A stretch of 64,000 nucleotides of DNA from Sisyra terminalis (Eukaryota > Arthropoda > Insecta > Neuroptera > Sisyridae): contig OY292276.1 of NCBI GenBank assembly GCA_958496175.1, forward strand, positions 53,829,080 to 53,893,079. Direction: 5' to 3'. The translations under genes were made by a program, and so were the position numbers. Below, piece after piece: positions 11,804 through 24,135 of this stretch (positions are counted from its first letter, which is position 1; every line of letters begins with the position of its first letter). The notes beneath the pieces were generated by a model. It ran no database searches. It saw only the letters and a list, made by a program, of their open reading frames with translations, and was not told where the DNA came from.

Positions 11804-11917
11804 CGTTTATTTTGAAAGTGGCGTAAGTCCATTTCAAGGACGGTCTATATGGTGATTCTTCTTCTTGTATCTAGAACAAAGTATGTTAATTATTCAACTG
11901 CTAAGTTTTCAAAAATA
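11804..11917 (+). mobile_element. Partial copy of small inverted-repeat element
   Basis: Starts CGTTTATTTTGAAAGTGG and matches the left half of the element at 12297-12410 with only a few substitutions (for example GTAAGTCCATTTCAAGGAC and GTATCTAGAACAAA). The right terminus is missing. Confidence 0.7.
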
Positions 11918-12296
11918 TTGTTATATTAATTTTTGACTTCTAAACGATTTACTTTTCACATTACTAATGTAGGTTCTTTTTCTTGCCATTCTACTTACGT
12001 AGCCCGGATAAACTAAAATTCTATGAATGGAAGAACGATGAATGATTTTTTCAAATCTTTTGGGTGCTAAAGTTTTACTGTGCTTTTCTTTTGATTTTTC
12101 TTAATTGTTGTAAAACATAATTTGTATTTTCGCTATTGAATTATTAATAAGGTTTGTTATTAACCACATTTTGAATTACCAAGGAAATTGTACAATATTT
12201 TATCTTTTTCTAACGGTTTTTTTAAATTTTTCTGAAGATTTGTCTTCCCCCCTCTAATTTCGTATAAAAATGTACAAATTATCTTCACAATAGACT

Positions 12297-12545
12297 CGTT
12301 TATTTTGAAAGTGGCGTAAGTCCATTTCAAGGACAGTCTATATGGTGATTCTTATTCTTGTATCTAGAACAAAATATGTTAATTATTTAACTGCTAAGTT
12401 TTCAGAAATTACTGATTTCATTTTAGTTGTTAACAAAAACGCCAATTATTCCCTCCTCTTGAGTATCTTATGTTCCTTTGGTTAAAAATGATAACACTAT
12501 AAGGATTGTTCTTGAAATGGACTTAACTCACTTTCAAAATAAACG
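12297..12545 (+). mobile_element. Small non-autonomous element, 249 bp
   Basis: Terminal inverted repeats of about 35 bp: left CGTTTATTTTGAAAGTGGCG then TAAGTCCATTTCAAG; right CTTGAAATGGACTTA then CACTTTCAAAATAAACG, with a few mismatches. A second, partial copy lies about 490 bases upstream in the same orientation, so this is a dispersed repeat. Superfamily not determined: no duplication is evident at the edges. Confidence 0.75.
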
Positions 12546-13124
12546 GCGCATATTATGATTCATTCAATCTATATTAATAAAACCATGCAGTTGTACTCAA
12601 CTTTGAATACTTAATGTGCAAATGTTGATCTATGTTAAAATTATAAACAAAGTAATCTCAAGTTAAAGTTTTGTAAGTTAATGCCTATTGTTTATTATTA
12701 TAAAAATCATGTCTCTATTTCTATCTATTGTTGAACATTTCCTTTTATGGTTCAAATTTATACCAATGAGCAATTCACAGATTATAACAGCAGTTGTTAG
12801 GAAAACTTTGATTTCTCGATTAATTCCAATGTGGTGATTGTTGCATTAAGAATCCTTCAACATGAAGTTTTCTTGCAGCTCCATTTACTATTCCTCTTTA
12901 TTCAGTAAAAATACTAGAATAAAAAATTTAATTTTGCGTTTTAGTTGTTTATTTGATGCCTAAATTTTTTAGGCCAAATGACTACTGCTAGAATAGACGA
13001 CCATAGGGACTTGATTTATGGGATTTTCTATAAGGGATTTTCTATATTTTCTATAAGATTTACATTTTCTTTAAGGGCTTCTAGAGTCTTAAACAAACTT
13101 TACAGGATCAGGATCATTTAAAAT
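12546..13124. other. No recognisable feature
   Basis: A+T-rich; around 13020-13080 there is a run of short slipped repeats of TTTTCTATAAG type. No gene seen. Confidence 0.5.
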
Positions 13125-13555
13125 TAATGACAGTATTACTAATCGTATAAAGGCAATACTGATGGAATTACGTTGATATTGAAGGAATTCAAAATTATTA
13201 CTAAAAGTATTTCACTAAAATTTTCTGCAAAGACCGCCGTTTGATGCCCAATTACGTAGCCCATCGTCTGGTCGATACTCTGGAGTAAAGTAATATAAAA
13301 GAAGGTATTCCAATCATACAATGCATGATGGGAAATGTGCCAAGATGTGGCGCCGCCACAAAGGTGTCTAAATTACTAACTAACCGAAACTATCTACTTT
13401 TTGGCAAAAGGTTGAAGTTAGTACTTTAGACACACTTGCGGTGGCGCCACATCGTAGCATCTTGATTGCAACACTTTCTTTTATATTACCTTACTTTGGG
13501 GTCGACCACCAGACCTGATAGCATTTTGTATTGACCATCAGTAATACTGTCATTA
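13125..13555. mobile_element. Foldback element copy 1, 431 bp, hAT-like flanks
   Basis: Ends TAATGACAGTATTAC and GTAATACTGTCATTA are inverted. Inside are nested inverted blocks: GGTCGATACTCTGGAGTAAAG with its inverted counterpart, and TGTGGCGCC...AGGTGTCTAA against TTAGACACA...GGCGCCACA. The flanking octamers TTTAAAAT (13117-13124) and TCTAAAAT (13556-13563) agree at 7 of 8 bases, as expected for an aged 8-bp hAT-type duplication. No coding capacity. Confidence 0.75.
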
Positions 13556-13563
13556 TCTAAAAT

Positions 13564-13958
13564 TAATGACAGTATAACTGATCATGTAAGGGTAATATTG
13601 ATGGAATTACATTGGTATTGATGGAATTCAAAATTATTATAAGTATGTCACCAAAACTTTGAAAAGATCGTCGATTGATGCCCAATTGTGTGGCCTATCG
13701 TTTGATCGATACTCTGGAGTAAGGTAATATAAAGAAGGTATTCCAACCATACAATGGATGATGGGAAATGTGCCAAGATGTGGCGTCGTCACAAGGGTGT
13801 CTAAATTACTAACTAACCGAAATTATGTACTTTTTGGCAAAAGGCTGAAGTTAGTACTCTAGACACATCTATGGTGGCGCCACATCTTGACTGGAATACC
13901 TTCTTTTATATTACCTTACTCTGGGATCGACCAGACCTGATAGTATTTCGTATTGATC
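13564..13958. mobile_element. Foldback element copy 2, right-truncated
   Basis: Starts directly after the octamer that ends copy 1 and repeats it with scattered substitutions (for example GATGGAATT, GGTAATATAAAGAAGGTATT, CTAAATTACTAACTAACCGA). It stops within GTATTGATC, short of the GTAATACTGTCATTA terminus. Two head-to-tail copies imply tandem duplication or insertion of one copy at the edge of another. Confidence 0.75.
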
Positions 13959-15113
13959 TATACTCTTCTAGGCTAATAGTTAAGCTCCATAGTCTTTGCC
14001 CGATTGATGTCGTACACCAAGAAATCTACCCAACCTACGTAAAAAATCGAAACAATTCCGCATTCTTCAGGAGTATAGCAATTATTGACGTATACTTTGT
14101 ATTGGCTTACTTCACAAATGTCAAAGCCGTCCTGACATTTACCATTAAATTCAAAAGTTATAGTATCTTCTGATAGAATTATAACTTTTATAGGGTCTCA
14201 TAAAATTTTAAATATTCACCCTGAAATTCAACCTTAGATTGCCAAGAGCTGGAACCAGTGTTAATGTTTAGAGCTCCGATTTTGGTAACTCCAAAATCTT
14301 CCGGTTTCATGGTTTCTAGCATCAATTTTCCAACTCCTCTTCTTATATCGAAAGAAAATTAAAAGCTATGATTAAGGAAATTGGATGTAAATACAGCATA
14401 AAACAACCACAATAGTGCAAATTTTGCATTGAGGTGAAAGTATTAACCAGATTGCCATTCAGTAATTATTGTAAATAGTTCTAGCGTAAACGTGCGTAAA
14501 TACTTTTCGTACTTAAAACAAATGTTAGGCGATGCGTAAATATGATTAATTTTATTTTTAAATTGTAAGAAAAAATTTAATAAAAATCAAATTTCAACCA
14601 AAACTTTTTTGCCACAAATGGTTAGCATTGACGTCATTGATGAATCTTATTTGCTTCTCAAATTTTTCCGAATGATTTATACTATTTCTTATATAAACTA
14701 ATTAAAAAAAATATGAATCTTCGATGAAAATGATAAATTACACGTTTTTTTCTTTAGGAATTTATTGAAAACATTAGATGTTTAATCATTTTGTGATTAG
14801 GAAAAAATTAAGCAAGAATGATTTACGTCAATTGCATCGAGAAAACAGACGCAATTATTTCCATTACGATTTCTTCTTGTTAAGAATCTTATAGTTATAA
14901 TATTTTACTATAAAAGGTTATTTATTTGAAAATTGATTTTATTTAAAAAAAAATCAATGCTTAATTATTGAATTCTTAAAGTTTCATAACATTTTATATT
15001 TCTTTATTAAATATAGCTGATATCTGTGATCTACTTTAATTTGAATGTAGTTAAGTCCTTAACATGTTCTTTGGTTATTCGATTTAAACCCAATTTCAAA
15101 ATTGAAATTATGG
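13959..15113. other. No recognisable gene
   Basis: A+T-rich. A 100-codon open frame spans 13871-14173 but begins inside the foldback and shows no recognisable motif; I treat it as chance. Confidence 0.5.
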
Positions 15114-15121
15114 ATCTATAT

Positions 15122-16125
15122 TAGACTGATTCAAAAAAAATGATGATTTTTTTTTCTTAATTATATCGAAAATATTGTTGGGAATGCCAAAAAAATCCTG
15201 TGAAAGTTTAAGCTCTTAATATTAATATTAAGAGGTGTTGCATCGCAAATTTCGATTTTCCATTTAAATAACATGGGAACAATATTCTCTTGCACTTTGG
15301 AATTTTATAGCTTACGTTGGTGACAATATTTCGGAATGACCAAGGTATACTCTTGTAGAAAATTGAACGATCTATAAAAAAGGTCTCTTACAAGTTTTTT
15401 ATCTATTTATTCCTTCAAAAGTTATTCGAAGTGAAAGTTGAACTAAAGCAAAATTTTAATATTTTTTCAATTTTTTGACGCAACAATCAATTTTATGATA
15501 AAATTTTATAGGACATTTTTTGTAGAGCACTTTTTTCCTATAACTTATCTCCATAAAAGTTTTTGATATTTTTCACAGGTCTTAAGTTATTTGCATTAAA
15601 CTGAAAATTATTATATTTTTAACATAAAAATTATTTTTTTTATTTTAATTATATAACTTAGGACCTGTGAAAAATATCAAAAACTTTTATAGAGATAAGT
15701 TATAAGAAAAAAAAATGCTCTACAAAAAATCTCCATTAAAATTATCTCATAAAATTGATGGTTGCGACAAAAAATTGAAAAAATAGTAAAATTTCTCTTT
15801 AGTTCAACTTTCACTTCGAATAACTTTTGAAAGAATAAATAGATAAAAAACTTGTAAGAGACCTTTTTTATAGATCGTTCAATTTTCTACAAGAATATAC
15901 TTTGGTTATTTCGAAATATTGTCACCAACGTGAGCTATAAAATTTCAAAGTGCAAGAGAATATTGTTCCCATGTTATTTAAATGGAAAATCGAAATTTGC
16001 GATGCGGCACCTCTTAATATTAATATTAAGAGCATAAACTTTCACAGGATTTTTTTTTATCATTCCCAACAATATTTTCGATATAATTAAGAAAAAAAAA
16101 ATCATTTTTTTTTTGAATCAGTCTA
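15122..16125. mobile_element. hAT-type foldback element, 1004 bp
   Basis: Termini TAGACTGATTCAAAAAAA and its complement ending TTTGAATCAGTCTA. The arms, about 480 bases each, are inverted copies around a short A+T centre near 15620. The perfect octamer ATCTATAT flanks both sides (15114-15121, 16126-16133), an 8-bp target duplication as made by hAT transposases. No protein is encoded, so movement would need a transposase in trans. It is closely similar along its whole length to the 1005-bp copy at 34.2 kb, which implies recent activity. Confidence 0.9.
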
Positions 16126-16133
16126 ATCTATAT

Positions 16134-18031
16134 ATTTAAAAAATCGTTTATTTAAGGGAAAAAATGCAATCGGATTTATGTTCCAGAATTCTTGCATTTA
16201 TTTGCTACGAAAACGCTGAAGGTTCAATCATCTTTTTTCTTGATAAAAACCGTATCAAATATTAAAAATGAAATAATTTCCTTTGTAATCTTTTGAAAAA
16301 AACCTACATTTACTATAATTAAAGTATTTTTTTTTTATAAATGATACAAGAAATAATAAAACACGTTGTTATTTTACCAAGGAAAAACACAATTGCAATT
16401 GTGGAGTTAATTCCAAATAATGCAACACGATAAGTGCAAAAGCAAATCGAAAAAAAAAATAATGCTGGAAGTCAATTTGTTGAAATTTCTTGAATATGTA
16501 ACCTTCAATTTGATAAGAACGAATAAGTTATAAAAGACCATTAACCACGGTTGTTAAATTCATATGAACCAATAGCTGCATTTAAAAAAAAATTTTTTGC
16601 TACTATATAATTTCAGCATATCGTAACTATAAAATAATATAAATTTAATATTTTTTTTTCTAAAATTACACGAATTACTCATATATGAGAAAAAAGCGGA
16701 TTTAATGACTGTTATATTATTTGAAATAAATGAAGAAATGCTCACATAAAATAATAAAGTGTAAAAATACGTCTTTGTTGTGGGATTAATAGCGATTTTA
16801 TAACGACCAGTTGTTGAGGAGTAGAAATTTTAGCTTTTCAATTAGCAATATACGATATATGACTTGAATAGTATTGAGTTTGTTTATGTAATTTAGGCAA
16901 AGCAGATAACGCCCGTATGAATGTATAAATTATAAACTGTATCGGAAGATAAATGATTTATTTACAATAAATTAAAATTGGGGGAATGCCAGGGAAATAA
17001 ACTGAGAAATTTATATTTGCGCCCCATCATCAACATACAACAATCAGTAGCAACATCGGTAAAGTACATTTTTACGATACGCAAGCGTAAAAAGTTCACG
17101 TTTTATTATAGAGCCACGCTTCAACATTAACATCAACATGCATACATAGTAGGTACGTTATGTATAATATACATTCAGCTCTAACAATAACGCTTTTCGT
17201 CGGCCATTTTGAATATTTCATTAATCCATCATTATTAAAATTTGAATTTTATTTCGTTCTCACTCCAGCTCATGTATTATTTAATAGCTCATAACGTTTT
17301 GCTTCACTCCAATACGTGTATTTGAAAGCATTATCATCTCATTTCACGATTCAGAGACAATGGTCTACAAATAATAGTCAATACTTTTTGAATTTTAATT
17401 GTGAATTATCTACAGCTTTCATATGAAATAACATGCGTACTATATATATATATATATATATACAACACTACGCAGTTACGGTAGTTCGGATGGATGCAGA
17501 ACTTTAGCTCTGGAGGACTGTTACGATTAATGGCAGAGTTTGTTAGCGACAGAAACGAATTAGATAACAAGGGGTCTGTTTACATTTGCAGAAGAATATA
17601 ATACACTTTTATGTATGTCATACAATATTGCACTATCCCCTTCGTACAAAGGGATGGGATGCACTCTATTCAATACACAACCCCTTTCTAAAATATAAAA
17701 CACTATTTAATGAAATAAGAAATCCCAATCGTATGATTTAAAAAAGCTTCCATTCATTTTATTACTTTCAATTCGGATGAAATGTGCTTCAGAAATTTAT
17801 TTCTTTTAATTTCATCAGAACAATATACTCTTATTATACTATCAAACATATTTTAATAATATGCTAATTTTTATGATGAGAAACCTACTCCTACATTCTC
17901 CGAATGATTTTTAAAGTGAAACATTCATTTGTAATAATTTCCTTTAGAAAAAGCTTTATGTTTATAAAATTTTTGAAAATTAATTAGGGGGTGCACTAAA
18001 TTTCCTCTGAAACATGAAATAAACTCAACAT
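16134..18031. other. No recognisable gene
   Basis: A+T-rich. About 17460-17600 is less A+T-rich than its surroundings but has no interpretable open frame. The microsatellite is listed separately. Confidence 0.5.
17441..17461. repeat. (TA)n microsatellite
   Basis: Ten uninterrupted TA units plus one base. Confidence 0.95.
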
Positions 18032-18675
18032 ACATAATGACAACGCTTCTTAAACTTTCAATGCCTGAAACCCAATTATAAATTGTAATCTTCATCATCT
18101 TGTAATGTCAAATATAAATTAGAGATTGAACGATTACTCTATTTTAATCACAAATTGTTACATACTTTTAGTCTGTTAATGGTCAGTTGTGACAAATGAA
18201 AACATTTTTTTCAAATTTTGTTGTCGACGATGGTTGTTAACTGCAAATGATACTAGCAAGAGATGGTATAATTTTGGCGAATTCTTTCAAGCTTTGTGCT
18301 TGCTAACCACTACTTGTAAAGTCTAAAGCTTTTCCTTAAAAATCAAACAAACACAAGAGACATAATGACAATGCTTCTTAAACTTTCAATGCCTGAAACC
18401 CAATTAAAAATTGTAATCTTCATAATCTTGTAACGTCAAATATAAATTAAAGATTGAACGATTGCTCTATTTTAATCACAAATTATTACATACTTTTAAT
18501 CTTCTAATGGTTAGTTGTGACAAATGAAAACATTTTTTTTAAATTTGTTGTCAATGATTGTTGACTGCAAATGATACTAGCAGGAAATGGTATAATATTT
18601 GTGAATTTTCTCAAGCTTTGTGTTTGCTAACCACTACTTGTAAAGTTAAAAACTTTTCCATAAAAATCAATCACA
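18032..18675 (+). repeat. Tandem duplication, about 328 bp x 2
   Basis: Unit 1 starts ACATAATGACAACGCTTCTT at 18032 and unit 2 starts with the same word (one change) at 18360, giving a 328-bp period. Matches run through AATGCCTGAAACCCAATTA, GATTGAACGATT and AACCACTACTTGTAAAGT to about 18675 with scattered substitutions. No coding signal and no terminal inverted repeats. Confidence 0.85.
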
Positions 18676-18991
18676 TTTTATAATAATAACTCTTCTTTCT
18701 TTCTAATAACTCTTCTTCACATCCTCATCCTTTTGCATATTATTTTCTGTAACAACTTCTTTAGAACAGTTTCAGAAACTATAATATTTTTTTTGATCTT
18801 TTTTTTTTCTCACCAATTGAAGAAAAATCATTACCGTTACTATTGAAACTACTATTAAAACTTATTACAAATTTAATGTTAAAAACTTTTAGAAGATGTT
18901 TTTTGCGTTTGAACTAATCTCCGGGAACAACCAATCTTAAAATGCGGCAAAAGAAGCCAAATATTTGTTATTTTCATCAAAGTTGCACTGT
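18676..18991. other. No recognisable feature
   Basis: A+T-rich filler; nothing supportable. Confidence 0.5.
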
Positions 18992-18999
18992 GTTTGATC

Positions 19000-19332
19000 T
19001 AAGGATGTGCCATGGAAGGAAAAAAATTGATTAATTAAAAATCGATTTTTCTCTTTCCAATAATAATCGCTTTGGGAAAAATCGATTTTGAATCTGATAT
19101 TTCTTTTATATTTGTTACGGATTAATTGCAAATGATAAATAATTATTCGTCATTATTATTTATAACCAGGAGTCGTGAAAAAGGAAGTTCTTTTACCACT
19201 TCGATACTGCTTACCATCCTTAATTCTTGGCTAGATTGGGGAAAGTTGGAACATCAAATTCGATTTTTAATTAATCGAGCTTTTGTAATATTAAAATCGA
19301 TTACTAAAATCGATTATTTTTGTCTATCCCTA
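19000..19332. mobile_element. hAT-like non-autonomous element, 333 bp
   Basis: Left edge TAAGGATGTGCC and right edge GTCTATCCCTA resemble hAT ends (TAGGGAT-type). Interior runs of AAAATCGATT and AATCGATTTTT lie in both orientations. Flanking octamers GTTTGATC (18992-18999) and GTTTCAAC (19333-19340) agree at 6 of 8 positions. The termini are imperfect, so the assignment is moderate. A 95-codon open frame inside is not recognisable. Confidence 0.5.
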
Positions 19333-19340
19333 GTTTCAAC

Positions 19341-20390
19341 TTCAATTTGTAGTGAAGATCTTATTTTCAATAAATTTGGTGTTTCATCTCCAACCTCTTC
19401 TTTATTCAGATAATTTGGCATCCAAAATGTATACATATTTTATCAAACATTCGGTGTTTTGGCCGAAAATGTGGGCAAATTTTCGATATTCAATATTCGG
19501 CAATCTCTAATAAAACTACTTATAGCACATAAGTTATTTCAGATAATCTTAAGCAATTACTAACGTAAAATCAAAATATAGATCAAATATAAATATAATA
19601 AAAATAGGGAAAGAACTTAGAGTATCGGAAATATCTTTAGCTCGCACCCTATAGTTTGAAAAGCTCTGGTCTATGAAATGCGGGATGAAAGAAAGAATAA
19701 CTAAGCAATATAATTTCGCTTTATCGTTTTTCCTCACTTTCGAACAAATGTTTGATCTTTTCTAATCGAATTTCGAAGGGCTTCTCTTCCGAATTCCTCT
19801 GTATTGCGTCTTAGAAGAATAATTGCACCCCAACGTTATCCAGACTTGATAGTCTGAGATGAATCTCAGTTTATGGACAGGTGGTCTCAGAAAAATTACA
19901 AAGACGTTTTTTTTTTCTTAAAAATTTTATATATCAACTTGAATTCAGTATGGCAATATCTTGTGAGGAAGCCTACAAATATCCTGATTTTCTTCTTTTG
20001 TAGGTTCAAAAACCTTTTGCTGGTCCTACATTTGTATCATTTTATTGAAGTATATGTATATGTATAATATTAAGTTAAATTTATAGAAAATAAACCATCC
20101 CTTATATCCTTATTTTGCAGTTAAAAATTGTCCTTTTTGAAACTTTGATATGGAATTGTGGATATCCTGTTGCCCACAAGACAAAGAAGTAAACTTTTAA
20201 AAACTTTCTGAATAAATTCAAAAAGTCGATGCCATTTTTATAGATTATCTAAAAAGTGTTCCTCCAAAAATTTATAGCTGTTTTTAGGTAGTCTACTTAG
20301 ATTAGTATTTGTCGGGGTTTCTTGATTCTAGCGAATTAAAAGTGAACAAATTTGAATTACGTATATACTGTTGTTTTGGAAAGAATCAAT
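19341..20390. other. No recognisable gene
   Basis: A+T-rich, with short chance open frames only. Confidence 0.5.
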
Positions 20391-20394
20391 ACTA

Positions 20395-20530
20395 TTCGAT
20401 GACCACTGAGGCAGATTGCTTGGCAATCAAAATACGTATCTGGGGCAATATTTCATATTTACATTTACATAAATTTTGTTAAAGAATATATTAATAGTTA
20501 CTACTTATTCTATAAACAACATACTTTATA
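20395..20530 (+). mobile_element. Solo Penelope-like end with dead hammerhead
   Basis: GATGACCACTGAGGCAGATT, then TTGGCAATC and ATACGTATCTGGGGCAAT, matches the right-arm start of the 8.0-kb PLE. In the ribozyme core, A9 is C (CTGAGGC at 20406-20412) and GAAA has become AAAA at 20429-20432. Two core changes make cleavage unlikely. Similarity fades downstream and no inverted partner is visible. Confidence 0.65.
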
Positions 20531-22475
20531 TATTTTTAGGCCACTGATTTTTTCCTATATAAAAGTATATCTTTTTTTCATATGGAAACTGCAAAAAATA
20601 TGCAATTTTCTTGAACATTAAAGAAGAGTTTACCTAGTAAAATACACTTTTTATAGAGTAAGATTAATTTTCTTGAAGTTTTTTTTCAAACTGTTTAAAA
20701 TTCAGAAACTAATCTCGACTATTAGTGTATTCATTTGCTTTTGGCGGACAACAAAATCTTTAAAAGAAGGTATGAAACTGGCCTTGGATAATATATAAAT
20801 GAATGTCAATTTATCTTAATCAGTATTATTAGGTAAAAGTGAAGTAATCTAGAGTAAGATTGATGTATTAATGACAAGTCATGTCGCATGAGACGACATT
20901 ACAGTAATTACTTGGACTGTTTTGCTTAGCATATTGAATCTTAAACAAGTTTTTATTTATGCAATTCTACATTGTTGCATTCTGTAAATTGGAAAAAAAA
21001 TCCACAAATAAAAATTCAAGTGATTTTTCAGTGTTTTATTCAATAGTTAAAGTATGTGAAAAGTATAATTAATTATTAATTACTCTTCATTATTCATATT
21101 GATGTTTCGTTTGTTCGTAATGCACAGGGAAACTCACATTTCTGTTTGCATACAATATTGTACATTATTTTTTTTTGGTATTTAATTTTTCATGCTTACA
21201 GAATATTATCGATATATGTTTCATTATGCAAGCAGTATGCTTATATTTATTGCAATGAAAAGCCTGTTTTGAAATGAAATTGTATTGGCAATCGTTATTA
21301 ATTAAACTAATGCAGTTTGAAATTCTGTATTTTATGATATTTTCTAATATATTTGTTTTTGAATACAATACTCAATATACAAAAGTATTGAAGTTGTGGT
21401 TCCAACAAATTTGCAATTGTGAAATTAAAAAAAAAAAAAACATAGCTTTATTAAAATTCCCTGTAGAAAATTAAGCCATTCAGTTGTCTTGGTTATTTAA
21501 TTAGCAAGAACACTTATTCATTTATTATATTAACTTTTGCAACATGCACATATGCAAAGTTTACACAAAGTACAATACCAAAGTAAACCAAGATATGATT
21601 ATGTACCGCCGTTTATGCAAAGACTAATTAACTTTTGCTTCTGCAATAATGGTTTCTAAATCAAATCTAAATGTGAAAACACAATGAAAATCGCAAACTA
21701 CGCATTGCAATACTTTTAAAATGTATCCAATTCAATTATCTAATTTACAATTGTATTTCAATTACCTATTTAGTTTTACGTAGAATTGGAAGTATTACTG
21801 TTCGAATGTAACGGAATCATTTGTATGGTACAACGCGGATTTAAATCGAAACCGAGAATAAGCCGATTTAGAATATGGAGAAAAAAAAACGTCCTAATAT
21901 TTCTTATAAGAATTAACGGTTAGTTATTTTCACTTTCATGCAATTTTTATGTAATTCGTGTTAGCGGCACCGAGGAAAAGTTACTGTTAACTTATTGCTT
22001 GTTTTCTCTTTCTTAGTTTTCTCTACCTAAGTCTTTGAAAAAAAAACGTTGTTTTTTTTTGTGTTTTGGTTTTTAAGGTAAATCGATGTTTTTTCTGAAT
22101 ATTACTTAATATTTTTTATCGATTTCATTGTATTTCTACATCACTAATTTTGGTATTCAATTAGGAAAGTATTTAGCAAATGGAAACAATAATACCATTT
22201 TTTGTCTTCTATCCCCGGTGAAGTCTTCAAATGAAGACAAGGTGATGTTTTTTAAGTCAGAGTAGTTGGACAGCTTTTAAAAAGTTCAAAATTTCAAACA
22301 ATTTTCTTCCTTTTTCTTGAAGTTCAACAATTTCTCGTCTATATTATCAAGTATGAATTCTTTTCCTCTCAGATCTCTAATCGATAGTAATGTATTAAGT
22401 AATACTTTTGGAGTAATAGCTTGTCTAAACCTTCTGGTTTAATTCCAGGCAACTTAAATACCAAGTGATCGTATG
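20531..22475. other. No recognisable gene
   Basis: A+T-rich. About 20540-20700 weakly resembles hAT-foldback interior sequence. No supportable gene. Confidence 0.5.
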
Positions 22476-22719
22476 CCCGACTAGAAAAATCTCATAAACA
22501 CTTGTTGGGATCCGATTGGGTTCCCAGTTGGGAACAACTTGCCCAGCAAGTTCCCAATTATATCCCAATTGGGTAAGCCCAACCAAAATTTTTTCATCTT
22601 CATAGTAGGCTTACCCGACTGGTACCCGATTATATCTCAATAAAAATAACCCTTTAGGGTTTGCCCCATCAATGCCCAGTTGGGTCCCTACATAAGCATG
22701 GGGACAATTTCTAGTCGGG
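22476..22719. mobile_element. Small inverted-repeat element, 244 bp
   Basis: Perfect 12-bp terminal inverted repeats CCCGACTAGAAA and TTTCTAGTCGGG. The interior is built from repeated short words in both orientations: TTCCCAGTTGGGAAC (near-palindrome), TATCCCAATTGGGTA, CCCGACTGGTACCCGATT, CCCAGTTGGG. G+C is higher than in the surroundings. No target duplication is evident, so the superfamily is unassigned. No coding capacity. Confidence 0.75.
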
Positions 22720-23446
22720 TAGCAGGATTTAGGATTGAATTTGTATTGTTCTTCTTCCTTTAATGCCCTTTTTTTATATGACTATTTGATTTTTGATACT
22801 GCAATGTGGAATAGTCCTCTCGTGCTTTTCCCAAACCACCCATAAAGGTTAGCTAGTCAGGATGTCCTTCTTTTCAGAGTTTTTCTTCCTTTAATCCGAC
22901 CCTGAATTGGAGCTAGAGTAAGTGATTTTTCTGTTGAAATCATAATTTTTTTTTCGGTGTTTATTTAGTACTTCTTCATTGTGGACATAATCCACTAAGC
23001 TACTTCCAGAATTCGAGGATATACCCACATTTGAAATACGAAAATTTTGTTTTCCTATTTCTGGGTAAAAGTCCATCCTTCCATTCTGTATAAGACAATA
23101 GGGTATACATAGTACTTAAGCATTTTTACCCGCAGTTCTCAGAATAAAGTTTGGTCCATAATTTTTTTTCCGACCTTTGTAAAGATTCCTCTGGCTTACT
23201 CAATACGATTGCTTATTTTTTGTTACGTTCCTCACTTCTCATTGACAAGACATTCCAGGTATTTGAAGGGTATTGTATTGTAAAGATTAGTAATAAGGAG
23301 AAATTTTATTTTTTTCTTCCTTTCGTCCTTTTTCCGTTTATTTTATTTTTACTTTACTGCAGGATACCCTGATTTTTTTCATCACAAATTCGTTAGCTTT
23401 GCAGATCTAAAGTAGTTTTTTTTTATTTCTTCACTCAACTAAGAAG
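22720..23446. other. No recognisable gene
   Basis: A 61-codon minus-strand frame (22891-23076) has a Ser/Asn-rich tail but no identifiable motif. Nothing else seen. Confidence 0.45.
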
Positions 23447-23454
23447 AGCTTAGT

Positions 23455-23606
23455 TAGGGATTGCAATCCCGTACTGGTTCCAATCCCGCGGGATTTTTGC
23501 TAGATTGGCTTCGTAACAATGGGTTCCTGCGGGATCCCGCAGAGCCTTAATTTGAGCTGGATCCCGCTAGGTCGGGGGATCCTACTTTGCTGGATTGTAA
23601 TCCCTA
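23455..23606. mobile_element. hAT-type miniature element, 152 bp
   Basis: Termini TAGGGATTGCAATCC and GGATTGTAATCCCTA are 15-bp inverted repeats with one mismatch, typical hAT ends. Flanking octamers AGCTTAGT (23447-23454) and AGTTTAGT (23607-23614) match at 7 of 8. The inside is unusually rich in GGGATCCCGC-like words in both orientations, so the transcript would fold strongly. Non-coding. Confidence 0.8.
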
Positions 23607-23614
23607 AGTTTAGT

Positions 23615-24135
23615 ATATGCAATAATGAATATTCTTATTATTCTTCCGTTATAATTCTCCAAAGTATAAAGTATTGAGTTTCTTAATACTTCCTCAATAC
23701 TAGTTCGTGATTTGATCCATTTATTAAATTTTCTTGGTTCTTATTTATCCTTTAGAGCTTTGAAAAGCTCTCTAGATAAATGCTTTCTTGCTCTTTGAGG
23801 ATCCATGTTTTTAACTAGTACAATGCAAATTTCTATATATGGCATCTTAGAAATCATTTCTGAAGTTTTAGTTAAAAATTTTTGGAACAAATGTCTTTTT
23901 TAAATGAAGATGCTTCCTCAAGTATTGAAATTAGACCAAAATTTCTTGTTCTTTGTATTCACATTCATTAGGAGGAGCTTTTTACCATTGAATCAAAGCT
24001 CTTACTTAATCTTTGTCTTCAATTACTAAAACTTTTCCTATGATAACCAAATGTTTTATTACTAATTAAATTCATTTTTTTTGCACCAACAATACCAATT
24101 TGGCAGCGTATAAGGGCTTTGACTCAAGTCCCTTT
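23615..24135. other. No recognisable feature
   Basis: A+T-rich; nothing supportable. Confidence 0.5.
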
